This document shows, one piece after another, positions 25,215 to 33,697 of a stretch of 64,000 bases of DNA (positions within the stretch are counted from its first letter, which is position 1; every line of letters starts with the position of its first letter). Source of the stretch: Demequina sp. NBRC 110056 (GTDB lineage: Bacteria; Actinomycetota; Actinomycetes; Actinomycetales; Demequinaceae); the NCBI RefSeq assembly GCF_002090155.1, contig NZ_BBRM01000002.1:434001-498000 (forward strand), in the 5' to 3' direction. The notes beneath the pieces were generated by a model. The model saw only the letters and a list, made by a program, of their open reading frames with translations, did not search any database and was not told the origin of the DNA. A program made the position numbers and the translations under genes.

Positions 25215-25318
25215 GTCGATCTGCCTCCATGCTGCTCCGCGCGACGCGACGGTCGCGCCGTTCCCAGTGAAGCATGGGCCCGCCTCGAGTGCTGCGCCGG
25301 CGCGGCCATACTGGACCC

Positions 25319-25957
25319 ATGCCAGCCCTGATGCACCTGTCCTCCCCCGATGTCACCCCGGCCTCGCCCGCCGAAGGCCCGGTCATGGTGCTCCTCCATG
25401 GCTACGGCTCGAACGAACGCGACCTGCCGGGGCTCACGCCGCACCTGCCGGCGCTGCCATGGGTGTCCGTGCGCGCCCCGCTGCCCATGCCCGGCGGAGG
25501 CGCCGCCTGGTTTCCCCTCGACCTCCCCGGCGAGCCGAGTCAGGACGCCATCGAGGACGCCACCGTTGCCCTCTGGGACTGGGTCGATCAGGCTCTCCCC
25601 GCTGGTACCCTGCTGGTGCCGATCGGCTTCTCCCAGGGCGGACTCATGGCCCTCCAACTGCTGAGGACGCGGCCGGAACGCATCGCCGCGACCGCCGTCC
25701 TGGCCGGACTGGTCACCGACGCCGTGCAGCCGGCCGATGGGCTCTTGGGCGATAGCCGCCCTCCCCTGTTCTGGGGTCGGGGCCTTCAGGACCCGGTGAT
25801 CTGGCCGGACGCCATCGCGCGACTCGACGCGCTGGTGCCACGGATCAGCACGCCGACGATCCGCACCTATGCGGGGCTGGGCCACGGCGTCAACGCCGCC
25901 ATGCTCGGTGACCTCAATGCGTTCCTCGTGGACGCGTTGGACGCCGACGCTGGGTGA
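25319..25957 (+). CDS. Carboxylesterase/phospholipase, alpha/beta hydrolase
   Basis: A 212-residue hydrolase of the YpfH/carboxylesterase-2 type. HGYGSNERDLPGL near residue 27 is the family signature, G-F-S-Q-G-G is the nucleophile elbow and GLGHGVN holds the histidine. The expected acid in ARLDALVPRIS is less clear. No signal peptide is seen. CATACT (25307-25312) lies 6 nt before the ATG with no ribosome site, consistent with a leaderless start. The substrate is unknown. Confidence 0.82.
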   Translation: MPALMHLSSPDVTPASPAEGPVMVLLHGYGSNERDLPGLTPHLPALPWVSVRAPLPMPGGGAAWFPLDLPGEPSQDAIEDATVALWDWVDQALPAGTLLVPIGFSQGGLMALQLLRTRPERIAATAVLAGLVTDAVQPADGLLGDSRPPLFWGRGLQDPVIWPDAIARLDALVPRISTPTIRTYAGLGHGVNAAMLGDLNAFLVDALDADAG

Positions 25958-25960
25958 GGG

Positions 25961-26917
25961 TCAGGCCGTGTCGACGAGCGCGAGCAACCACCCGACGGAG
26001 CGCACGTGTCCGCCCGCCTCGCGCACGCGCTGCGCGAGCAGCGCATCCGACGTCACCGCGGTGGCCGACTCGCCGTCGGCGACACGCCGCGCCACCTCGG
26101 TGACGAGCGCATCGTCCCCGCTGCCGGGGGCCCTCGTCGCACGGAGCGGCTTCGGCACGGTCGCTGACCGTCCCTCGCCTTCGAGGACCAGCTCGATCTC
26201 GGGGAACCAGTGCTCGCCGGGCAGGTCCAGCTCCGTGGCGACGATCCCGCGCGTCAGCGGCACCAGGCGCTGAGCGAGGCGCGACGTCGACCCCGCTCGG
26301 TCCTTCCACCAGCCGTCGGGACGCGATCCCAGCACGTTCGCGGTGTCGACCACCACCGACGCGACCACCGGGAGCATCGCGCGCAGCTCGGGCCAGGCGG
26401 TAGCGAAGGCGGGATGCAGGTCGAGCTCCTCGACGGCGCCTTCGGGCACCCAGCGCAGCTCGAGGCTCTCGGCGTCCGCCGGTCGCGGGTCTGACGATGG
26501 ATGGGCGCCAGCGATCACGGTCGTGTAGCGCCACACCTCTCGGTCGACGACGATCGCCGAGCGTGGCGTGACGTGTTCGCGGGCGATGCCCGCCTCCTCC
26601 CCCGCCTCGCGGATCGCGCCGTCGATCGGGTCCTCGCCCGCGTGGAGCGCGCCGCCGGGGATGCCCCAGGTGCCGCCGTGATGGCTCCACAGCGCGCGAT
26701 GCTGCAGGAGCACCCCTCGAGACGCATCGTGCAGCAGCACTCCCGCAGCGCCGAACCTGCCCCAGAAGCGCTCGCCCGTGGGCGCGACGACCCACGCGTC
26801 GCCGGGATCGCGGTCGCCGCGCAACGCGGGCGGCACCCGGCTGGCGGGATCGTGAGGCTTCACGCCGTCAGCCTCGCACACCACACCACCACTTCTGCAT
26901 TCGTCTATGGATTTCAT
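25961..26917 (-). CDS. Nudix hydrolase fused to a PIN/NYN-like domain
   Basis: A 318-residue two-domain protein. The Nudix box GGALHAGEDPIDGAIREAGEEAGI is complete at 88-111 and should hydrolyse a nucleoside diphosphate-linked compound. From about residue 183 a second domain begins with ASVVVDTANVLGSRPDGWW. It has acidic residues D191, D268-D269 (GSGDDALV) and D291 (TSDALLAQRVRE), the spacing of PIN/NYN-type nucleases. Both domains look intact, so the protein could couple nucleotide or RNA-cap clean-up to RNA cleavage; this is inference. The start is uncertain: ATG 26917, or GTG 26863, which has GAGG 8 nt upstream and begins closer to the domain. Confidence 0.8.
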   Translation of the reverse strand: MKSIDECRSGGVVCEADGVKPHDPASRVPPALRGDRDPGDAWVVAPTGERFWGRFGAAGVLLHDASRGVLLQHRALWSHHGGTWGIPGGALHAGEDPIDGAIREAGEEAGIAREHVTPRSAIVVDREVWRYTTVIAGAHPSSDPRPADAESLELRWVPEGAVEELDLHPAFATAWPELRAMLPVVASVVVDTANVLGSRPDGWWKDRAGSTSRLAQRLVPLTRGIVATELDLPGEHWFPEIELVLEGEGRSATVPKPLRATRAPGSGDDALVTEVARRVADGESATAVTSDALLAQRVREAGGHVRSVGWLLALVDTA

Positions 26918-26973
26918 CACACGCTCGCCGTGTCTTCTTCCACCATAGGCAAAGTCTCGGTAAAGTCGCCGAT

Positions 26974-27600
26974 GTGAGCAGCGCTGCCGCAACCGCCGTC
27001 CTGCGACTCATCGGAGCCGCAGCGATCGTCGCTGCGCTCGGCGTCCAGGCGTGGGCGGACCTGACCTACGGCACCTTCACCTGGGCCGAGCTCCCCGGCT
27101 ACTTCACGCCTCTCGCGGCCGTGTGCGCCGTCGCGGCGCTCACCGCATCGGCCCTCTCCGGAGAGTCGGAGCCTCGCTGGGTCGCTCTGCTGCGCGTCAA
27201 CGCCGCCACCTACGGCATCATCACCGGCGTCGTCTACTGGTCCCTGCTGTCCGGGGTGGCCACTCCCGTGTTCCCGTGGGCGAACCTCATCCTCCACGGC
27301 GGTTCGGGCGCGATCCTCCTGCTCGACCTCGTCCTCGTCGGACACGCCAGCAAGCTCCCGGTCCGGACCTGGTGGAGCGTGCTGGCCGTGCCCGCGCTGT
27401 GGCTCGGCTACCTCATCGCGCGATCCCAGATCGACGGCTGGGTGCCGTACCCGTTCCTCGACCCCGAACGAGGTCTGGTCACGGTCGCCACCACGGTGGC
27501 GGGGATCGCGGGCGTCGGCATGATCGTCGCCGCGGCGCTTCACGGATTCCTCGCCGCCCAGCGCTCGTTGCGCGCGTCCGTCACGAACCGCGAGGGCTGA
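26974..27600 (+). CDS. Pr6Pr-family membrane protein
   Basis: A 208-residue protein with six predicted membrane helices. The pattern FTWAELPGYFTPLAAVCAVAAL, then RVNAATYGIITGVVYWSLL, NLILHGGSGAILLLDLVLV and YPFLDP, matches the FAR-17a/AIG1-like Pr6Pr family of actinobacteria. Its function is not known to me. TAAAGT (26961-26966) ends 7 nt before the GTG start, giving a leaderless transcript. The gene is divergent from the Nudix-PIN gene across 57-111 bp. Confidence 0.8.
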   Translation: MSSAAATAVLRLIGAAAIVAALGVQAWADLTYGTFTWAELPGYFTPLAAVCAVAALTASALSGESEPRWVALLRVNAATYGIITGVVYWSLLSGVATPVFPWANLILHGGSGAILLLDLVLVGHASKLPVRTWWSVLAVPALWLGYLIARSQIDGWVPYPFLDPERGLVTVATTVAGIAGVGMIVAAALHGFLAAQRSLRASVTNREG

Positions 27601-27885
27601 CGGCACAGCGACGAGCCCACGCCGACGTGACCCTTCTCACACCGAGTATGGGAACACCGCCGCGAGCCCCACGCGTTGTCGGCCTGTCGCATCGCCGCAG
27701 CACAGCAGGGAACCGCGCGTTCTCGACGGCGCCCGTACGGCCGCCACCCGGCATGGAAACCCGGGCTCGTCACGTTCGCACGCATCTCCCTGCACCGCGC
27801 AGCACCGCCCTTCTGGCGCGGTGCGCGATGCCGTGTGCCCCGGTCGCCCGGGGCGCGCGTGTCCTTGTCCCGATCCCCCTGTGCA

Positions 27886-29475
27886 ATGTCGTTCTTCTCT
27901 CGCCCGTACCGCCAGCTCGCCGCGTCCGTCGCGCTCGCGTGCTTCTCCCTCGGCCTGTTCAGCGCCTATGGCGCCCACGCCTTCGACCGCCACCGCGCCG
28001 TGACGGAGGCCCGCGCCGCAGCGGTTGCCCTCGAGGACAACCGCGCGCAGTTCGAGGACTCGATCCTCAAGGCCGAGGAGGCCGTGTCCGTCGCGCAGGG
28101 TCTCGAGGATGAGGAGCGGATCTCCCAGGCAGCCGATGCGCTGTCCGAGTCGATCGCCGCGGCGTCCGATGCCGCGGCCGAGGCAGAGGCGTCGCTCTCC
28201 GAGAGCCAGATCGTCACCGAGGGCGCGACCCTCGCGGCGAACGAGGTCGCCGTCGCAGACCCCATCTCCGACGAGTTGATTGAGGCGTCGGACGAGTTCC
28301 AGGACGCTGCCGCGGACGTCGAGACCGATCTCGGAGAGGTCGATGCCGCAGTCGCCGACGTGGAAAGGGTCCTCAGCGGCGACGTGGAGTCTCCCTCCGA
28401 GGCGCGCGCCGCGACCGAGCGCCTGACCGCGGCGAGCGAGGCTCTCGACGCCGTGGCGCAGGACGTCGACGCCGAGACACAGACTCTCGAGGAAGCGACA
28501 GCCGAGATCGCGCTCGCCGAGAACCTCCTGACCCTCGACGCGACCGTCGAGGCCGTCACCGCGCTCGCGGAGCAGACGACGCCGATCATCGACAAGGTCG
28601 GCCAGCGCGTGGTGACGGCGTCCGCGGTCACGACCGCGCGCTCGGCCTCGTCCACGCTCGCCGCCGCCACCGCGGCGGCCTCGCAGGTCGATCGGACGGA
28701 CGCGGACTTCGTCGCCGCTGCGCTCGACGACCTCAATGCCGCAGCGGAAGCCCTCGATTCCGCGATGGGACAGCTGCAGACGTCGCACGAAGGCTGGCTG
28801 GCCACCGAGAACACGCGCCGTGACCAGGTCAACGCCTCGCGCATGGAGGCCTACGACACCGCGCTCGCCGCGGCGCGCGAGGCCCACAAGGACGAGCTCC
28901 GCGACGTCGTGGCCCAGCGCCAGGCCGGCTGGACCGGCCAACCTGCTGGCGTGTCCGGGTCGAACGGGCGCCTCGCCAAGGGAAGCCTGTGTGCGGTGGA
29001 CTTCGCGGATGGTCACTACCTCCAGTGCGACGCAGCCGAGGCGATCGAGGCGGCCGACGCCGACTATTACGAGCAGACCGGCAAGCACCTCGTCATGACC
29101 GACTCGTACCGCTCGTACGGCCTTCAGGTGACGACCAAGGCGCGCAAGCCCTCGACGGCGGCGCGTCCCGGCACGTCGAACCACGGCTGGGGCATGGCGG
29201 TGGACCTCGACTACGCATCGGCGCGCTGGCTGGCCGCCAACGGCGCCGACTACGGTTGGGTGCACCCGACGTGGGCACGCGCGGGCGGCTCCCGCCCCGA
29301 GTGGTGGCACCTCGAGTTCGTCGCGGCGGACGTCGACTTCGACGCGCCCGACAAGCCGGCGCTCCTCGACAGCGCGACGAGCGCGTTCGGGGAGGAGTCC
29401 TTCGGCGTGCATGCGAGCGATGAAGACGGTGGCGACGACGCCGCGAGCGACGACGACGGGGGCGACGAGGAGTAG
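27886..29475 (+). CDS. Membrane-anchored VanY-type D,D-carboxypeptidase with a long helical stalk
   Basis: A 529-residue protein. A single membrane segment (about 10-33) is followed by about 320 residues of Ala/Glu/Asp/Ser-rich helix (about 35-355) without prolines, which predicts a long coiled coil outside the cell. The C-terminal domain (about 365-500) has the metallopeptidase motifs TSNHGWGMAVDLD (SxHxxGxAxD) and EWWHLEF, so it should trim the terminal D-Ala of peptidoglycan stems. The last 25 residues are almost all acidic. ATG 27886 is used; GTG 27859 is an in-frame alternative. The preceding 285 bp (27601-27885) show nothing I can name. Confidence 0.85.
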   Translation: MSFFSRPYRQLAASVALACFSLGLFSAYGAHAFDRHRAVTEARAAAVALEDNRAQFEDSILKAEEAVSVAQGLEDEERISQAADALSESIAAASDAAAEAEASLSESQIVTEGATLAANEVAVADPISDELIEASDEFQDAAADVETDLGEVDAAVADVERVLSGDVESPSEARAATERLTAASEALDAVAQDVDAETQTLEEATAEIALAENLLTLDATVEAVTALAEQTTPIIDKVGQRVVTASAVTTARSASSTLAAATAAASQVDRTDADFVAAALDDLNAAAEALDSAMGQLQTSHEGWLATENTRRDQVNASRMEAYDTALAAAREAHKDELRDVVAQRQAGWTGQPAGVSGSNGRLAKGSLCAVDFADGHYLQCDAAEAIEAADADYYEQTGKHLVMTDSYRSYGLQVTTKARKPSTAARPGTSNHGWGMAVDLDYASARWLAANGADYGWVHPTWARAGGSRPEWWHLEFVAADVDFDAPDKPALLDSATSAFGEESFGVHASDEDGGDDAASDDDGGDEE

Positions 29476-29710
29476 GCGCGGCCGCGGCGCCTGCAGACCT
29501 CGCGCCAGGACGGCGCAGCACCCTGCACACCCTCGGGGGCCGGGTCCGTCGCGTCCGCGCGCGTCCCGCCCCTGGCACGGTCGGCCTGAACACCACCGCG
29601 CCCCCTCCACGGCCCCTCTGACCGCAGCCCGCTGCACGAGAGGCGAGAGACCGAACCGCCCGTGTGCCGCACGACGTCCATGGGCCCTCGGCGCATCGGT
29701 CCGCCGTGGT

Positions 29711-30280
29711 TCAGGACCTCCCCGCGGGTTCCCAGGTGACCGCCTCCGCGCTGGCGAGTGACGCGCGGACGTCGATCACCCGCTGGTTGTCGCTGCCTCG
29801 GAAGGCGAGGCTGGCGTCGCGCCTGGCCAGGTCGAACGGTCCGTCGACGAGGACGTCGACGAGCTCGAGCAGCATCCGCTTGTCGCGTCGGTCCGCGGCG
29901 AGCGTCTCGAGCCGGTACCCGCTCCAGATCCAGATGTCCTTGGCGTAGCCCAGCTCCGCTCGCACGCGGGAGGCCAGCGCTAGGCACACCTGAGTGTTGA
30001 GGAACGGCTCTCCGCCGAGCAGCGACAGCCCTTGGACCGCGGGGTGCGAGAGGTCCTCGAGGACCCGGTTCTCGAGCTCGCGCGAGTACGGCTCGCCGTA
30101 GCGGAAGCTCCACGCCGCCTCGTTGTAGCAGCCCTCGCATGCGAACAGGCACCCGGACAAGTACACGCTGCAGCGCACGCCCTCGCCGTCGACGAACGAG
30201 AATGGCTGATAGTCGGCCACGTGTCCCCGGCTGACCTTGTCAGCGCGCCACGTCCGCGGCACGGGTTCGCGGTGCGCCAC
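29711..30280 (-). CDS. nrdG: Anaerobic ribonucleotide reductase activating protein
   Basis: A 189-residue radical-SAM enzyme that forms the glycyl radical on NrdD. The cluster motif C44-LFA-C48-EG-C51 is intact, and FVDGEGVRCSVYLSGC and GLSLLGGEPFLN are typical. The GTG at 30280 lies 2 bp after the nrdD stop, so translation is coupled and the two genes form an operon. The frame remains open upstream, but that part is inside nrdD. The 235 bp after it (29476-29710), up to the convergent VanY gene, show nothing recognisable. Confidence 0.93.
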   Translation of the reverse strand: MAHREPVPRTWRADKVSRGHVADYQPFSFVDGEGVRCSVYLSGCLFACEGCYNEAAWSFRYGEPYSRELENRVLEDLSHPAVQGLSLLGGEPFLNTQVCLALASRVRAELGYAKDIWIWSGYRLETLAADRRDKRMLLELVDVLVDGPFDLARRDASLAFRGSDNQRVIDVRASLASAEAVTWEPAGRS

Positions 30281-30282
30281 GT

Positions 30283-32475
30283 CTATGCCTCGGGCAGATG
30301 CTTGACGCGCGAGGCGATCTCTCGGTGGCGTCCCTGAACCATGGGCCGCTGCTGCGGGTTCCCGAGGTACCCGCAGGTGCGCTTCACGACGTCGCACGTG
30401 CGCGGATCCTGATTCCCGCACTCGGGGCACGCGAAGCCGGTCGCCGTGGGGTCGAAGTCACCCGCGAACCCGCAGTCGTAGCAGCGGTCGATCGGGGTGT
30501 TGGTTCCGAGGTAGCCCACTCGCTCGTATGCGTGGTCCCACACGGCTTCGAGCGCCCTCGGGTTGGAGCGGAGCACCGGGTACTCGCAGTAGTGGATGAA
30601 GCCTCCCGAGGTGAGAGGCGCGTACTCCGCTTCGAAGTCGAGCTTCTCGAACGGCGTGGGGCTCTTGCGCACGTCGTAGTGGAAGGAGTTCGTGTAGTAC
30701 CCCTTGTCCGTGATGTCGGCGACCTCGCCGAACCGCTCGGCGTCGAGCCGGCAGAATCGATCTGTCAGGCTCTCCGAGGGCGTCGCGTACACGGAGAAGT
30801 GATAGCCGGTCTCCGCCGTCCACGCGCGCACACGCTCCTGCAGGGTCCCGAGCACCTCGAGCGTGAGAGCCTTCGCGTCGGCGTCGTGCTCCCACGCGCC
30901 GCCGAAGAACGCGGCAGCCACCTCGTACAACCCGATGTAGCCGAGGGAGACGGTGGCTCGCCCGTCACGGAACAGCAGGTCGACCTCGTCACCCGGCTCG
31001 AGCCGGCGGCCGAACGCGCCGTGCACGTAGAGGATCGGCGCGTTCTCCGGCACGGCTTCCTTGCACCGCGCGATGCGGTACGCCAACGCGTCCTTGGCGG
31101 TGTCCAGGCGCTCGTCCAGGATGCGCCAGAACCGCGCGAGATCACCCTCGGACTCGAGGGCGATCCGCGGAAGGTTGAGGGTCACCACTCCGAGGTTCAT
31201 CCGTCCCGCGACCGTGTCGCGACCGTCCTGGTCCGCCCACCCCTGCAGGAAGGATCGGCAGCCCATCGGAGCCTTGAACGAGCCCGTGATCTCGACGACC
31301 TTGTCGTAGTTCAGCACGTCGGGGTACATGCGCTGCGTGGCGCACTCGACCGCGAGCGACTTGATGTCGTAGTTGGGGTCGCCGGGCTCGAAGTTCACTC
31401 CGCGCCTGAGGGTGAACAGCAGCTTCGGGAAGATCGCGGTCCTCCCCTCGGCGCCCAGACCGGCGATCCGGATCTCGAGGATCGCGCGCTGGATCTCTCG
31501 CTCGAGCCACCCCGTGCCGAGACCGAACCCGACCGAGGTGAAGGGCGTCTGACCGTTCGACGTGAACAGGGTGTTGATCTCGTACTCGAGCGATTGCATC
31601 GCGTCGACGATGTCCTTGCGGGTGTGCTCGCGCGCAAACTGCTCGCGGCGCTCCTCTGACTCCACCCAGGCCTCCGCGTCGTCGCGGTGCTTCGCAAGGT
31701 TGAGCGCTGCATAGGGCGCGAGCAGCTCGTCGATCCGGTCGACGGTGCAGCCGCCGTACTGACTCGATGACACGTTCGCGATGATCTGCGAGATCTGCGC
31801 CGTCGCGGTCTGGATCGACCGCGGGGGCTCGACCTGCGCGTTCCCGATCCGGAAGCCCGTCGACAGCATGCCCTCGAAGTCGATGAGGCAGCAGTTCGTC
31901 ATGGGCGAGTACGGGTGATAGTCGAGGTCGTGGAAGTGCAGGTCGCCCTTCTGGTGGGCGTTCGCGACATGCGCGGGCAGCATGCGCAGGCCGATCGCCT
32001 TGCCCACCATCCCCGCTGTGAGGTCGCGTTGGGTGTTGAACACGTTCGCGTCCTTGTTGGCGTTCTCGTGGACGACGGCGTGATCCTTCTCCACGAGCCG
32101 CGACACGGCGTGGTTGACGTCCGTCGCGCGGGCGCGGGCGAAGTCACGGTCGACCCGGTGGTCGATGTAGGCGCGTGCGACCGAGAACTCCCCTGCCTCG
32201 AGCAGGACCTGCTCGACGACGGACCGGATCTCGTAGATCTTCACCGAGCCGTGGTGCCGCGCGACGATCTCGGCATCGATCGTGGCGCCCAGCCGCGTGA
32301 TGGTCGCCTCGGGGTCGCTGGTCCGCACTTCGTCGAGCGCCACCGCGTCGAATGCCTTGCGCAATGCCGCGCGGATGCGCGCTCCGTCGAATCGCAGCAG
32401 TCGACCGTCGCGCTTGACGACGGTGAGGTGTGAGGTCGCGAGGGCGGCGGTCGCGTCCAGATCGACGGTGGTCAT
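30283..32475 (-). CDS. nrdD: Anaerobic (class III) ribonucleoside-triphosphate reductase
   Basis: A 730-residue oxygen-sensitive enzyme that makes deoxynucleotides when oxygen is absent. An ATP-cone domain for allosteric control fills about residues 15-110 (VVKRDGRLLRFDGARI). The barrel follows, and the zinc ribbon near the C-terminus is CYDCGFAGDFD and CPECG. The glycyl-radical motif is RTCGYLG with G702. ATG 32475 has GGGGAG 6 nt upstream, so earlier in-frame starts are unlikely. Tandem NrdR-like boxes and a DosR-like palindrome lie upstream, indicating control by both nucleotide status and oxygen. nrdG follows directly. Confidence 0.96.
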   Translation of the reverse strand: MTTVDLDATAALATSHLTVVKRDGRLLRFDGARIRAALRKAFDAVALDEVRTSDPEATITRLGATIDAEIVARHHGSVKIYEIRSVVEQVLLEAGEFSVARAYIDHRVDRDFARARATDVNHAVSRLVEKDHAVVHENANKDANVFNTQRDLTAGMVGKAIGLRMLPAHVANAHQKGDLHFHDLDYHPYSPMTNCCLIDFEGMLSTGFRIGNAQVEPPRSIQTATAQISQIIANVSSSQYGGCTVDRIDELLAPYAALNLAKHRDDAEAWVESEERREQFAREHTRKDIVDAMQSLEYEINTLFTSNGQTPFTSVGFGLGTGWLEREIQRAILEIRIAGLGAEGRTAIFPKLLFTLRRGVNFEPGDPNYDIKSLAVECATQRMYPDVLNYDKVVEITGSFKAPMGCRSFLQGWADQDGRDTVAGRMNLGVVTLNLPRIALESEGDLARFWRILDERLDTAKDALAYRIARCKEAVPENAPILYVHGAFGRRLEPGDEVDLLFRDGRATVSLGYIGLYEVAAAFFGGAWEHDADAKALTLEVLGTLQERVRAWTAETGYHFSVYATPSESLTDRFCRLDAERFGEVADITDKGYYTNSFHYDVRKSPTPFEKLDFEAEYAPLTSGGFIHYCEYPVLRSNPRALEAVWDHAYERVGYLGTNTPIDRCYDCGFAGDFDPTATGFACPECGNQDPRTCDVVKRTCGYLGNPQQRPMVQGRHREIASRVKHLPEA

Positions 32476-32518
32476 GGCTGCTCCCCAAGGGTCGATGTCA
32501 GTGTCCATACACCGTCCG

Positions 32519-32567
32519 ACCACTAGATCTGGTGGTCGGCGGCGCACTCGAACACTAGATCTCGGGG
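32519..32567. promoter_or_regulatory. Tandem NrdR-like boxes upstream of nrdD
   Basis: ACCACTAGATCTGGTGGT (32519-32536) is a near-perfect palindrome. CACTAGATCT, its core, recurs at 32553-32562, exactly 32 bases further. Two 16-bp boxes about three helical turns apart before a ribonucleotide-reductase gene is the known layout of NrdR sites, and the sequence fits the loose consensus ACAC-TATAT-GTGT in its symmetrical positions. No nrdR gene is in the window. Confidence 0.65.
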
Positions 32568-32577
32568 TTCGTGCGGA

Positions 32578-32595
32578 TCGGGACCTAGGTCCCGA
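32578..32595. promoter_or_regulatory. DosR/DevR-like palindrome upstream of nrdD
   Basis: TCGGGACCTAGGTCCCGA is a perfect 18-bp palindrome that matches the DosR box core (GGGAC, four bases, GTCCC) in the 186-bp gap between tdk and nrdD. It lies upstream of the NrdR-like boxes, where an activator would bind. A sequence with 13 of 14 core bases the same precedes the flavodoxin gene at 6806-6819. Confidence 0.58.
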
Positions 32596-32661
32596 CAAGC
32601 ACTGACCGCCGCGGCTGCGGCACCTCGAAGCGCCGGCACCGACCGGCGTGTCGCGGACGCG

Positions 32662-33252
32662 TCAGGAGTTCGCGACGGCGCCGACCTCGTCGAGGTAGCA
32701 GCGCCCGCACAGCGACTCGTAGTCGGCCTGCTGGCCGTCGATCGCCACCTGATCGCCGTGGCTGACGAACTCGCCGCCGACGATCCTGGCGTTGAAGATC
32801 GCCTTGGAGCCACAGCGACAGATGGTCTTGAGCTCCTCGATGGCGTGGGCGATCTCGAGCAGCCGCAGGGAGCCGGGGAACGAGCGGGTCATGAAGTCGC
32901 CGCGCAGCCCGTAGCACAGCACCGGGACACCGTGCCGGACCGCGACGACGAACGCCTCGTCGACCTGCGCCGGCGTGAGGAACTGCGCCTCGTCGATGAA
33001 CACCGCGTCCACCTGGTCGAGGGGCCGGTGTGTCGTGAGCGCCTCCAGCAGGGAGTCCTCGGCGGCCAGGAGCACGTCCACGGGACGCTCGAGGCCGATG
33101 CGCGAGGACACCGACTCCCCTGCCTTCGTGTCGATCCCCGGCTTGACGATGACGGGGTGCTGCGCGCGCTCCTCGTAGTTGTACGCGGCGGTCAGCAGCA
33201 GCGCGGTCTTCGAGGAGTTCATCGCTCCGTAGCGGAAGTACAGCTTGGCCAT
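32662..33252 (-). CDS. tdk: Thymidine kinase
   Basis: A 196-residue type II thymidine kinase that salvages thymidine with ATP. The Walker A region reads GAMNSSKT (residues 9-16), where the usual GKS/GKT has a serine in place of the second glycine. The Walker B region is AVFIDEAQFL, and the lasso and zinc positions are seen as CRCGSK and CGRC. The ATG at 33252 has AAGGGTG upstream. It lies upstream of nrdD on the same strand, so both dNTP supply routes are neighbours, though a 186-bp regulatory gap separates them. Confidence 0.93.
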   Translation of the reverse strand: MAKLYFRYGAMNSSKTALLLTAAYNYEERAQHPVIVKPGIDTKAGESVSSRIGLERPVDVLLAAEDSLLEALTTHRPLDQVDAVFIDEAQFLTPAQVDEAFVVAVRHGVPVLCYGLRGDFMTRSFPGSLRLLEIAHAIEELKTICRCGSKAIFNARIVGGEFVSHGDQVAIDGQQADYESLCGRCYLDEVGAVANS

Positions 33253-33351
33253 CGTCACCCTTCTCGCACGCGCGCCCGCGCGCGCCTGAATGGCCTCCAC
33301 CCTAGCGGCGCGCGCGGCGCGGCAGGCGCGAGCATGGGCGGCGTCGGGCTC

Positions 33352-33633
33352 TCAGACCTCGGTGAGGCGCAGGCCGTCGATGTCGACGCTCTCCCACTCG
33401 TCGAACGGGTCCTCGGCCACCGCCGCGCGAGCGACGGGTGCGAGCCGTTCGAAGTGCTCGCGTGACGAGAAGACCGCGAGGCCCACGAGCCGTTCCGAGT
33501 CCTCGTCCGCCAGGGTGTGGATCGACACCAGGCCGTCGCTTCCGCGAATCGCCGCGCCGTAGCGATGCATCGAGTCGATCAGCGCTGCGCGGTGCTCAGG
33601 GCGTGGGTGGTGGATCGACATCAGCACGAACAT
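33352..33633 (-). CDS. Small ABM-fold (dimeric alpha+beta barrel) protein
   Basis: A 93-residue protein that begins MFVLMSIHHPRPEHRAALID. The pattern (beta strand, helix with GLVSIHT, then FSSREHFERLAPVARAAV) fits the ferredoxin-like antibiotic-biosynthesis-monooxygenase fold. Members range from quinol oxygenases to proteins without catalytic role, so no function is assigned. The ATG at 33633 is taken because the fold starts there; an open frame continues to 33723. The gene stands between tdk and the AarF gene. Confidence 0.6.
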   Translation of the reverse strand: MFVLMSIHHPRPEHRAALIDSMHRYGAAIRGSDGLVSIHTLADEDSERLVGLAVFSSREHFERLAPVARAAVAEDPFDEWESVDIDGLRLTEV

Positions 33634-33697
33634 GTGCCCACGGTACGCCCGCCAACGCACGGTCGCCCCGACCGCGCCCGCAGCGAGGCGGCCGGGC

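Noticed and set aside
27601..27885. Possible ydaO-type (cyclic di-AMP) riboswitch before the VanY gene
   Set aside because: Such riboswitches often precede cell-wall hydrolases in actinobacteria, but the conserved segments could not be found here; only scattered GC pairings are present.
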